From contig JBJMHP010000152.1 in assembly GCA_045807325.1 (NCBI GenBank), positions 1 to 13,166 on the forward strand: 13,166 nucleotides of DNA, read 5' to 3'. Under the pieces are notes generated by a model. The model saw only the letters and a list, made by a program, of their open reading frames with translations, made no database searches and was not told the DNA's origin. Source of the DNA: CALGFH01 sp045807325 (GTDB lineage: Bacteria; Actinomycetota; CALGFH01). The position numbers and the translations under genes were made by a program. Numbering within the stretch: position 1 is the first letter of the stretch; the number at the start of each line of letters is the position of its first letter. This document shows positions 1-6,205 of the stretch, in pieces.

Positions 1-54
1 CGGCAGCGCCTCCAGCACCTGGCCGCACAGCAGCTCGAAGCCGAGCCTGCTCAT
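1..54 (-). CDS. 5' end of an unidentified gene downstream of folK (partial)
   Basis: An ATG at 54-52 opens a frame that runs off the left edge of the window and translates as MSRLGFELLCGQVLEALP (18 residues). The ATG overlaps the folK stop codon in a TGATG arrangement. A GGAG motif lies five bases before it, inside the last folK codons, so the start is well supported as the next gene of the folate operon. The 18 residues are too few to name a family. Genes known after folK in other actinobacteria include DUF3180 proteins and pantothenate-pathway genes, but nothing here selects one of them. Confidence 0.5.
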   Translation of the reverse strand, partial: MSRLGFELLCGQVLEALP

Positions 55-548
55 CAGGGCTCCAGGTCCCCGACGGGCACGACGCCGGATACCGGGCCGA
101 GGCGGGCCAGGGCGGCGGCGGCCAGCTCGCCGTCGGGGAACCGGGCGAAGGGGTCGGCGTCGCAGAGGGGCACCAGCACGAACGCCCGCTCCCGGGCCCG
201 CGGGTGGGGCACGGTCAGCTCGGGCGAGTCGATTGGCGGCCCGTCGTACAGGATCAGGTCCAGGTCGGCGGTCCGCGGCCCCCAGCGCTCCTTCCGGACC
301 CGGCCCAGCCCGTCCTCGGTGGCCTGCAGCAGCTTCAGCAGCTCATGGGGGCTGCGGTCGGTCTCCAGCACGGCCACCGCGTTCAGGTAGGGACCCTGCT
401 CGGGCCCGCCGACGGGCGCCGTCTCGTAGACCCGGGACACGGCCATCACGTGGGTCTGCTCGTCGGCGTCCAGCACCCGCACGGCCGTGTCCAGGTTGGC
501 CATTCGGTCGCCCAGGTTGGAGCCGAGCCCGACATGGGCTCGTGTCAT
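54..548 (-). CDS. folK: 2-amino-4-hydroxy-6-hydroxymethyldihydropteridine pyrophosphokinase (HPPK)
   Basis: FolK transfers pyrophosphate from ATP to 6-hydroxymethyl-7,8-dihydropterin, making the substrate that FolP joins to p-aminobenzoate. It is a cytoplasmic folate-pathway enzyme. The 164-residue length is normal for a single-domain HPPK. Visible motifs are GLGSNLGD at 7-14, the YETAPVGGPEQGPYLNAV substrate loop at 41-58, and the family signature RWGPRTADLD at 88-97. The two Mg-binding aspartates are D95 and D97, and H115 and R121 follow in VPHPRARER. These residues fall at the same numbers as in the E. coli enzyme (from memory). The ATG overlaps the folB stop in an ATGA junction and has GGAGG seven bases upstream, so translation is probably coupled to folB. 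The gene is a separate kinase and is not fused to folB. Confidence 0.96.
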   Translation of the reverse strand: MTRAHVGLGSNLGDRMANLDTAVRVLDADEQTHVMAVSRVYETAPVGGPEQGPYLNAVAVLETDRSPHELLKLLQATEDGLGRVRKERWGPRTADLDLILYDGPPIDSPELTVPHPRARERAFVLVPLCDADPFARFPDGELAAAALARLGPVSGVVPVGDLEP

Positions 549-928
549 GCCCGTCCCTCCCCCGTCGCCTCGCGGTCCCGCGTGATCTCCACCGCCACGG
601 TGGCGTCGACCGGCAGCGGCGCCTGCGGCTTGGCCACCCTGACCCGGACCTGGCGGACCCGGTCGTCGGCCAGGACCAGCTGGGCCACGTCCTCGGCCAC
701 CGTCTCCAGCAGCTTCCTGGGGCGGCCGCCGACCAGCTCGGCCACCCGGCCGGCCAGGCTACCGTAGTCCACCGTCCTGTCGAGGTCGTCGGTGCGCCCG
801 GCCGGGGCCAGGTCGACGGCCAGCTCCAGGTCGACCACGAACACCTGGCCGAGCTGGGCCTCATGGGGCAGGACGCCGTGGTGGCCGCGCACCCGCAGCC
901 CGCTGAGAAGGATGCGGTCCCTGCTCAT
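545..928 (-). CDS. folB: Dihydroneopterin aldolase
   Basis: FolB cleaves 7,8-dihydroneopterin to 6-hydroxymethyl-7,8-dihydropterin and glycolaldehyde, the step before FolK. The protein has 127 residues, usual for this tunnelling-fold family, which forms octamers. It opens with the typical strand RILLSGLRVRGHHGVLPHE. E23 in that segment and Y55 (VDYGSL) match pterin-site positions. LLETVAEDVA at 73-82 is the conserved helix, and K100 in VAKPQAPLP is the expected catalytic lysine. The ATG at 928-926 overlaps the stop of the NTF2-like gene by four bases. There is no good Shine-Dalgarno motif in front of it, so translation probably depends on coupling. The C-terminal tail after about residue 115 is charged and not conserved. 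Confidence 0.95.
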   Translation of the reverse strand: MSRDRILLSGLRVRGHHGVLPHEAQLGQVFVVDLELAVDLAPAGRTDDLDRTVDYGSLAGRVAELVGGRPRKLLETVAEDVAQLVLADDRVRQVRVRVAKPQAPLPVDATVAVEITRDREATGEGRA

Positions 929-1326
929 GGACGAAGGACCGGCGACCCGTGGTGCAGGACCATCCGCCAGCGCCCGCGGTCGCGGCGGAAGACGTTGGTG
1001 GCCAGCACCTTGGCGTCCTCCATGTCCGGGCCGCCGGCACCGCCCGAGAGGATGTTCTCGGCGCAGGTGACCCAGGCGGTGTCGGCGTCGACGTGGACCC
1101 GGACGTCGGTGAGGAAGAACTGGATGTAGGCCGAGTTGGCGAAGATGGCCACCCAGGAGCGGCTGACCTGGGGCCAGCCGGTCATCACGTCCCAGCCCGG
1201 GTGGATGCAGCGGACCTCGTCGTCGTGCAGCCAGCAGGCCTCCATGCGGTCCATGTCGAGGGCCTCGAAGGCGGCGTAGAACTCCTCGTTGGCCCCGGTC
1301 ACGGCCTTGACGTCGTCCGGGTTCAC
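925..1326 (-). CDS. NTF2/SnoaL-like small protein in the folate operon
   Basis: This 133-residue protein has the pattern of a cone-shaped NTF2-like (SnoaL-type) fold. An N-terminal helix contains NEEFYAAFEALDMDRMEACW, followed by HDDEVRCIHPGWD, an alternation of strands with VRVHVDADTAWVTCAEN, and a closing RWRMVLHHGSP strand. The family includes enzymes and non-enzymatic binding proteins, so no reaction can be assigned. The start chosen is GTG at 1326-1324, which overlaps the folP stop as GTGA with GGGG six bases upstream. The longer frame to 1428 would add 34 arginine- and glycine-rich residues that are a shadow of folP. The gene is wedged between folP and folB with 4-base overlaps on both sides, which suggests a job tied to folate synthesis or to pterin binding. 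I recall similar neighbours in Streptomyces folate operons but cannot verify that here. Confidence 0.88.
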   Translation of the reverse strand: MNPDDVKAVTGANEEFYAAFEALDMDRMEACWLHDDEVRCIHPGWDVMTGWPQVSRSWVAIFANSAYIQFFLTDVRVHVDADTAWVTCAENILSGGAGGPDMEDAKVLATNVFRRDRGRWRMVLHHGSPVLRP

Positions 1327-2189
1327 GTCGCGCCCCAGCGGAGCATGGCCTCGGTCATGCGGACGGCCCGGACCATCGGGGCGACGTCGTGGACGCGCAC
1401 GATCCTGGCCCCGCGCTCCACCGCCCACACGACGGTGGCCGCCGTGCCCTCGACACGCTGGTCGGCCGGGCTGTCAAGGGCCCGGCCGATGAACCCCTTG
1501 CGGCTGGTGCCGACCATCACCGGGTGGCCCAGCCGGGTGAACCGGGCCAGCTGGTCGAGCAGGGCGTAGTTGTCCTGGTCGCGCTTGCCGAACCCGATCC
1601 CGGGGTCGACGACCAGGGCCTGGTGGTCGACCCCGGCGGCCTCGGCGGCCCGGCAGCGCTCGGCCAGGAACGCCTCGACCTCGGCCACGACGTCGTCGTA
1701 GCGGGGGTCGTCCTGCATGGTGGCCGGGGTCCCGAGCATGTGCATCAGCACCAGCGGCACCTTGGCGTCGGCGGCCACGCCCAGCAGGTCGGGGTCGTGG
1801 CGGCCGGCGCTGACGTCGTTGACCATGGTCGCCCCGGCGGCCAGGGCGGCCGCGGCCACCGCCGCCTTGCGGGTGTCGATCGAGACGGGCACCTCGGCGG
1901 TCCGGGCCAGCTCCTCGACCACCGGCAGGACCCGCTCCAGCTCGACCGCCCCGGGCACGTCGGTGGCCCCGGGCCGGGTCGACTCGCCACCGACGTCGAG
2001 CAGGTCGGCGCCGTCGGCGACCAGGGCCAGCCCGTGGGCCACGGCCGCCGCCGGGTCCAGGTAGCGGCCGCCGTCCGAGAACGAGTCCGGGGTGACGTTC
2101 ACCACCCCCATGACCAGGCAGCGCCGCGAGGTCGGCAGGACCCGGTCACCGACCCGAAGGTCGTGCGGCACGAGCGGGACAACAGACAC
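1323..2189 (-). CDS. folP: Dihydropteroate synthase
   Basis: FolP condenses hydroxymethyldihydropterin pyrophosphate with p-aminobenzoate to give dihydropteroate. It is the target of sulfonamides. The TIM-barrel signatures are all present (288-residue numbering): NVTPDSFSDGG at 31-41, GGESTRPGA at 67-75, DTRK at 105-108, NDVSAG at 124-129, MHMLGTPATMQ from 149, DPGIGFGK at 195-202, GTSRKGFIG with K231, and RVHD at 265-268. The start is placed at GTG 2189-2187 because a strong GGAGG sits seven bases upstream. An in-frame ATG at 2219 would add ten residues but has no Shine-Dalgarno motif. The gene lies 51 bases after folE on this start and overlaps the NTF2-like gene by four bases. Nothing suggests a degenerate or FolP2-type copy. 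Confidence 0.96.
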   Translation of the reverse strand: MSVVPLVPHDLRVGDRVLPTSRRCLVMGVVNVTPDSFSDGGRYLDPAAAVAHGLALVADGADLLDVGGESTRPGATDVPGAVELERVLPVVEELARTAEVPVSIDTRKAAVAAAALAAGATMVNDVSAGRHDPDLLGVAADAKVPLVLMHMLGTPATMQDDPRYDDVVAEVEAFLAERCRAAEAAGVDHQALVVDPGIGFGKRDQDNYALLDQLARFTRLGHPVMVGTSRKGFIGRALDSPADQRVEGTAATVVWAVERGARIVRVHDVAPMVRAVRMTEAMLRWGAT

Positions 2190-2196
2190 GAGACGA

Positions 2197-2201
2197 CCTC
2201 C
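2197..2201 (-). promoter_or_regulatory. Ribosome binding site that decides the folP start
   Basis: On the minus strand this reads GGAGG, seven bases before the GTG at 2189. It lies inside the longer ATG-initiated frame, so it favours the 288-residue FolP over the 298-residue version. Confidence 0.7.
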
Positions 2202-2240
2202 GGGAGTTGGCCCGGTCATCTTACGGGGTCCGTGGACGCC

Positions 2241-3497
2241 TCAACCCAGGCGGGTGACGCCAAGGAGGTTCATGGCCTCCATGCGGGTCGACATCGAGTC
2301 GCGGAAGGAGCCCCGGACGGCCGAGGTGACGGTGACCGCGCCCGGCTTGCGGACGCCGCGCATGCTCATGCAGAGGTGCTCGGCCTCGATCACCACCAGC
2401 GCCCCCCGCGGCTGCAGCCGCTCGACCATGGCGTCGGCGATCTGGGCGGTGAGCCGCTCCTGGACCTGCAGCTGCCTGGCCAGCCCATCGACCAGCCGGG
2501 CCAGCTTCGACAGCCCGGTGATCCGCCCCTGCTCGTTGGGGATGTAGGCCACGTGGGCCCTGCCGTGGAACACGGTCATGTGGTGCTCGCAGTTATGTGA
2601 AAGATGGCCGCTCACCAGGAACGTCGGGTGTGGCTCACAGGTGAGGCTGTAGACCGTGAACGGCTTCGCCCCGTCGGCATGAACCGGTCGGACCTCCTCC
2701 ACCGGCACCCAACGCGACTCGATGAGATCGGTCCGGTGGGACTCCTGACGGAAGCCATGACGGCGCATCCAGCTGTCGGCGATGCGGACGTTGAAGGCCC
2801 GCTCCGTCGAGACCGCGAACCGCTTCGCATACTCCTGGTCGGCGACGACCAGAGAGACATGGCGCCTGGCGACCGTCCCATCGGCGCAGATGGCGTATCC
2901 GAAGTCGTAGCCGACCGTCGGAGCGTAGCGGGGACGGCGGAGGCTACGGGGCGCCGTCCACTCGATGAAGGTGCCTTCGAGATCCTTCGCCTCGGTCCAG
3001 CCCTGAGGCGTCGCGAAGGGATGGTCTGGCGTCACCCGGAAGGTCGCCTCCTCGGTCCGGACCTGGACAAGGTCCCGAGTCTTTCGGGCTTCCACCCGGG
3101 CCACCCGCGTCGGCTGCACGCGGCCGTTCACCAACGTCCAGAGTTCGTCGCCCGCTCGCACGTCACGCGCCGCCTTCTGGCCTCCCACGGCGTTGACCAT
3201 CTGCATGCTCGGCACACAGAGGCTGTACATGGGGATGTCGCGGACCATGACCATCTCGTCGTGGCCCTCGTCGAAGACCGCGTCCAGGACCCGGGCCGGG
3301 TCCTCGCGCAGGCCCGAGGTGATCTCCTCGTACATGCGGGCGACCCGCTCGGGGGTCTCGCGCAGGCCGGGGCGGTCGAGGTCCTCGCCGATGCCCTCGA
3401 GGATGAGGCGGACGCCGGCCTCGATCCTGGCCAGGTCGACACCCTTGGCGCCGGCGAGGTCGCCGACCTGGCCGTGGCCGTCGTGCCGGGCCGTCAC
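2241..3497 (-). CDS. folE: GTP cyclohydrolase I precursor interrupted by an intein
   Basis: FolE1 converts GTP to 7,8-dihydroneopterin triphosphate, the first step of folate synthesis. The frame has 418 codons, about twice the family length. Residues 1-93 and 303-418 are FolE: RLILEGIGEDLDRPGLRETP, then DIPMYSL, then CEHHMTVFHGRAHVAYIPN, GLSKLARLVD, QVQERLTAQIADA and EAEHLCMSMRGVRKPG. Joined, they make a normal 209-residue enzyme. The expected zinc ligands are C303, H306 and C376. Residues 94-302 are an intein (separate entry). The frame is continuous across both junctions, so this is not a pseudogene. The GTG start at 3497 is ten bases after the ftsH stop with no clear Shine-Dalgarno motif, and I see no better in-frame start nearby. 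C303 is present in the precursor but sits at the splice junction, so activity should require splicing. Confidence 0.95.
   Translation of the reverse strand: MTARHDGHGQVGDLAGAKGVDLARIEAGVRLILEGIGEDLDRPGLRETPERVARMYEEITSGLREDPARVLDAVFDEGHDEMVMVRDIPMYSLCVPSMQMVNAVGGQKAARDVRAGDELWTLVNGRVQPTRVARVEARKTRDLVQVRTEEATFRVTPDHPFATPQGWTEAKDLEGTFIEWTAPRSLRRPRYAPTVGYDFGYAICADGTVARRHVSLVVADQEYAKRFAVSTERAFNVRIADSWMRRHGFRQESHRTDLIESRWVPVEEVRPVHADGAKPFTVYSLTCEPHPTFLVSGHLSHNCEHHMTVFHGRAHVAYIPNEQGRITGLSKLARLVDGLARQLQVQERLTAQIADAMVERLQPRGALVVIEAEHLCMSMRGVRKPGAVTVTSAVRGSFRDSMSTRMEAMNLLGVTRLG
2592..3218 (-). mobile_element. Intein (209 aa) inserted in the FolE active site, with a shortened LAGLIDADG region
   Basis: Residues 94-302 of the FolE frame break the conserved FolE string MYSLC/EHH. 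Block A begins with C94 and runs through VRAGDELWTL. Block B holds FRVTPDHPF with T156 and H159. Block F is VYSLTCEPHPTFLVSGHL, and block G is SHN with H301 and N302, followed by C303 as the +1 nucleophile. These are the standard class 1 splicing residues. Between blocks B and F lie about 110 residues containing one LAGLIDADG-like motif, VGYDFGYAICADGTV at 195-209 with D206. This is about half of a full two-motif endonuclease, so homing is probably lost or weak. By hand count the intein is about 67% G+C against about 73% in the adjoining 260 bases of folE, consistent with foreign origin. Splicing itself is inferred from the residues. Confidence 0.93.
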
Positions 3498-3507
3498 GGG
3501 CGGGGGC

Positions 3508-5427
3508 TCAGTCGGAGGGGGTGTCCTGGGCGCGGGCGATGCCGGCCTCGTCCCGGGAACGGCCGCCGTTGGAGCGGACGTGGCCGGGCGGCGGGGCCAT
3601 GATGCCGCGGGCCGGACGCTTGACCACCGGGGCGAGGATCTGGGCCAGCTCCTCCTTGCCGATGGTCTCCTTCTCCATCAGCGCCTCGACCATGGCGTCG
3701 GCCACGTCGCGGTAGGTGGTCAGGATCTGCTCGGCCTCGGCGTGGGCCTCGTCGACGAGGCGCCGCATCTCCTTGTCGATCTCGAAGGCGACCTGCTCGG
3801 AGTAGTCCTGCTGGTGGCCGAAGTCGCGGCCCAGGAACACGTTCTCCTGCTTGGTCCCGAGGACCAGCGAGCCGAGCCGGTCGCTCATGCCGTACTCGCA
3901 GACCATCTTGCGGGCGACCTGGGTGGCCTTCTCGATGTCGTTGGAGGCGCCGGTGGTCGGGTCGAGGAACCACAGCTCCTCGGCCACCCGGCCGCCGAGC
4001 AGCATGGCCAGCTCGTCGATCATCTCGCTCCGGGTGACCAGGAACTTGTCCTCGACGGGCAGGCTGAGGGTCCAGCCGAGGGCGCGGCCGCGGGAGATCA
4101 CCGACACCTTGTGGATCGGGTCGGCGTTGGGCAGGGCGTGCCCGACGATCGCGTGGCCCGACTCGTGGTAGGCGATCATGCGCTTCTCCTTGTCGGAGAT
4201 CACGCGGGTCTTGCGCTCCGGGCCGGCGATGACCCGGTCGATGGCCTCCTCGAGCTCCTCGTCGTCGATCTCCTTGCGCCCGTGGCGGGCCGACAGCAGC
4301 GCGGCCTCGTTGACCACGTTGGCCAGGTCGGCCCCGGTGAACCCGGGGGTCCGGCGGGCCAGGACCTCCAGGTCGATCCCGGGGGCGATCGGCTTGCCGC
4401 GGGCGTGGACCTTGAGGATGTCCAGGCGGCCCTTGAGGTCGGGCCGGTCGACGGTGATCTGGCGGTCGAAGCGGCCCGGGCGCAGCAGGGCCGGGTCGAG
4501 GATGTCGGGCCGGTTGGTGGCCGCGATCAGGATCACACCCGACTTGACGTCGAAGCCGTCCATCTCGACCAGCAGCTGGTTCAGGGTCTGCTCGCGCTCG
4601 TCGTGGCCGCCGCCGAGACCGGCGCCGCGCTGACGGCCGACGGCGTCGATCTCGTCCACGAACACGATCGCCGGGGCGTTGGCCTTGGCCTGCTCGAACA
4701 GGTCGCGGACGCGGGAGGCGCCGACGCCCACGAACATCTCCACGAAGTCGGACCCGGAGATGGAGAAGAACGGCACCCCGGCCTCGCCGGCCACCGCCCG
4801 GGCGAGCAGGGTCTTGCCGGTCCCCGGAGGGCCGAACAGCAGCACGCCCTTGGGGATCTTGGCCCCCATGGCCTGGAACTTGGCCGGGTTCTCGAGGAAC
4901 TCCTTGATCTCCTGGAGCTCCTCAACGGCCTCGTCGACCCCGGCCACGTCCTGGAAGGTGATCTTGGGCTGATCCTTGGTGACCAGGCGGGCCTTGGACT
5001 TGCCGAAGCTCATCACCCGGTTGCCGCCGCCCTGCATCTGCTGCATGAGGAAGAAGAACAGCAGCAGGAGCACGGCGAAGGGGAGCAGCTGGATGAGGAT
5101 CTGGACGAGCACCGACTGGCCGCGCGGGTCGACCCGGGCCGGGATGCCCTTCTCCTCCAGCATGTTGAACAGGTCCTTGCCCTGCTGCTCGGCGTAGGCG
5201 GCCTCGAACTTGCGCCCGTCGGTGTAGGTGCCGGTGATCTTCTGGTCCTGGTCCTTCAGGACCGCGTCCCGGACCTTGCCCGACTGGACGGCGTTGACCA
5301 CGTCGGACAGGCGGGCCTGCTCGACCTGGGGGCTGGCGGCGAAGAACCGGAAGAACAGGAAGACCAGCACGAGGATCAACAACAGATATGCCATTGGTCC
5401 ACGGAACAGTCGGTTCAGATTGGGCAT
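3508..5427 (-). CDS. ftsH: ATP-dependent zinc metalloprotease FtsH
   Basis: FtsH is a membrane-anchored hexameric AAA+ protease that extracts and degrades membrane and short-lived cytosolic proteins. In 639-residue numbering there are two membrane spans at about 12-29 and 108-128, with an extracytoplasmic domain between them. The Walker A motif GPPGTGKT is at 199-206, Walker B IVFVDEID at 254-261, the second region of homology with ATNRPDILDPALLRPGRFD at about 302-322, and the zinc motif HESGH at 421-425. The C-terminal helical region ends in a polar tail. The ATG at 5427 is chosen because MPNLNRLFRGPMAYLL is the usual FtsH beginning and AGGA lies seven bases upstream. A GTG at 5466 would add 13 atypical residues. 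The gene ends ten bases before folE, so folE is probably on the same transcript. Confidence 0.97.
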   Translation of the reverse strand: MPNLNRLFRGPMAYLLLILVLVFLFFRFFAASPQVEQARLSDVVNAVQSGKVRDAVLKDQDQKITGTYTDGRKFEAAYAEQQGKDLFNMLEEKGIPARVDPRGQSVLVQILIQLLPFAVLLLLFFFLMQQMQGGGNRVMSFGKSKARLVTKDQPKITFQDVAGVDEAVEELQEIKEFLENPAKFQAMGAKIPKGVLLFGPPGTGKTLLARAVAGEAGVPFFSISGSDFVEMFVGVGASRVRDLFEQAKANAPAIVFVDEIDAVGRQRGAGLGGGHDEREQTLNQLLVEMDGFDVKSGVILIAATNRPDILDPALLRPGRFDRQITVDRPDLKGRLDILKVHARGKPIAPGIDLEVLARRTPGFTGADLANVVNEAALLSARHGRKEIDDEELEEAIDRVIAGPERKTRVISDKEKRMIAYHESGHAIVGHALPNADPIHKVSVISRGRALGWTLSLPVEDKFLVTRSEMIDELAMLLGGRVAEELWFLDPTTGASNDIEKATQVARKMVCEYGMSDRLGSLVLGTKQENVFLGRDFGHQQDYSEQVAFEIDKEMRRLVDEAHAEAEQILTTYRDVADAMVEALMEKETIGKEELAQILAPVVKRPARGIMAPPPGHVRSNGGRSRDEAGIARAQDTPSD

Positions 5428-5453
5428 CGTGTCATCCTGTCGCTCCTCCCCGG

Positions 5454-5484
5454 ACCATAGTGGCACGACCTTGCCGTTTGTGAA
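5454..5484 (-). promoter_or_regulatory. Possible sigma-70-type promoter for ftsH-folE
   Basis: In the 136-base gap between hpt and ftsH the minus strand carries TTCACA (5484-5479, five of six to TTGACA), a 19-base spacer and TATGGT (5459-5454, fits TANNNT). The spacer is long. The ftsH ATG lies 26 bases beyond the -10. A promoter here would let ftsH and the folate genes be expressed apart from hpt and tilS. This is inferred from sequence similarity only. Confidence 0.35.
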
Positions 5485-5494
5485 GCCGGGAGGA

Positions 5495-5509
5495 CCGGGC
5501 GGTGCCCGG
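5495..5509 (-). terminator. GC-rich hairpin after hpt
   Basis: CCGGGC (5495-5500) and GCCCGG (5504-5509) form a perfect 6-bp stem with a 3-base loop, and A-T and G-C pairs can extend it past a bulge. It sits about 55 bases after the hpt stop and just upstream of the proposed ftsH promoter. It has no T tract, so termination is a guess. Confidence 0.3.
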
Positions 5510-5563
5510 GTCGGAGGGGCGGGAAACGAAACGGGTGGTCAGAAGCGTCATCGTAGCAGCGCC

Positions 5564-6109
5564 TCACCGGCCGCGGTACACCTCGGGCTTCAGCGTGCCG
5601 ACGAACGGCAGGTTGCGGTAACGCTCGGCGTAGTCCAGCCCGGACCCGACCACGAACACGCTCGGGATGTCGAAGCCGGCGTACTTCACCTCGATGTCGG
5701 CCTTCAGCTGCTCGGGCTTGTACAGCAGGGCGCACACCTCGAGGGTGGCCGGGCGCCGGCTGCGCAGGTTCTTGAGCAGGTAGTTGAGGGTCAGGCCGGA
5801 GTCGATGATGTCCTCGATGATCAGCACGTCGCGGCCCTGGATCTCGCGGTCGAGGTCCTTGAGGATACGGACCACGCCCGAGGTCTGGGTGGCCGAGCCG
5901 TAGGACGACACGGCCATGAAGTCGAACTCGTGCGGCACGGTGAGGTGCCTGGCCAGGTCGGCCATGAGGATGAAGGCGCCCTTGAGCACGCCGACCAGGA
6001 GCACGTCACGTCCGGCGTAGTCCTTGGAGATCTGCGCGGCCAGGTCGCGGACCTTGCCCTGGACCTGCTCCTCGGTGAGCAGCACCGACTCGATGTCGTC
6101 CTCGTACAC
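5564..6109 (-). CDS. hpt: Hypoxanthine phosphoribosyltransferase
   Basis: Hpt salvages hypoxanthine (often also guanine) by transferring the phosphoribosyl group of PRPP, giving IMP or GMP. In 181-residue numbering the protein shows VGVLKGA at 39-45, the PRPP-binding signature VLIIEDIIDSGLTL at about 95-108, the purine-contact lysine in LLYKPEQ (K131), and VGSGLDYAERYRNLP near the end. The start is uncertain. GTG at 6109-6107 has AGGAG ten bases upstream and gives the usual length, with the conserved region YEDDIESVLLTEEQ right at the N terminus. A GTG at 6172 would add 21 proline-rich residues and has no properly spaced Shine-Dalgarno motif. The gene follows tilS, its common partner in Gram-positive bacteria. 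Confidence 0.94.
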   Translation of the reverse strand: MYEDDIESVLLTEEQVQGKVRDLAAQISKDYAGRDVLLVGVLKGAFILMADLARHLTVPHEFDFMAVSSYGSATQTSGVVRILKDLDREIQGRDVLIIEDIIDSGLTLNYLLKNLRSRRPATLEVCALLYKPEQLKADIEVKYAGFDIPSVFVVGSGLDYAERYRNLPFVGTLKPEVYRGR

Positions 6110-6205
6110 CAGCGCCTGGCTCCTGTGGGGATCCGCTCGGGAGGGGGGGTCCGGGAGGCTCAGGGCGGTCACCCCCCGGATGGCGGGGTAAGCCTAACGG
6201 CTGCG

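Noticed and set aside
925..1428. 34-residue longer N terminus of the NTF2-like protein
   Set aside because: The extension is an Arg/Gly-rich shadow of the folP 3' end. The GTG overlapping the folP stop fits the operon pattern.
2241..3497. folE as a pseudogene or two genes split by an insertion
   Set aside because: The reading frame is intact across the insertion and both splice junctions have the required residues, so an intein explains it better.
3193..5460. Long plus-strand open frame of about 755 codons opposite ftsH and folE
   Set aside because: It mirrors FtsH codons in a high-GC genome, has no family motif, and its Leu/Gly/Val/Asp/His-heavy composition is the expected antisense shadow.
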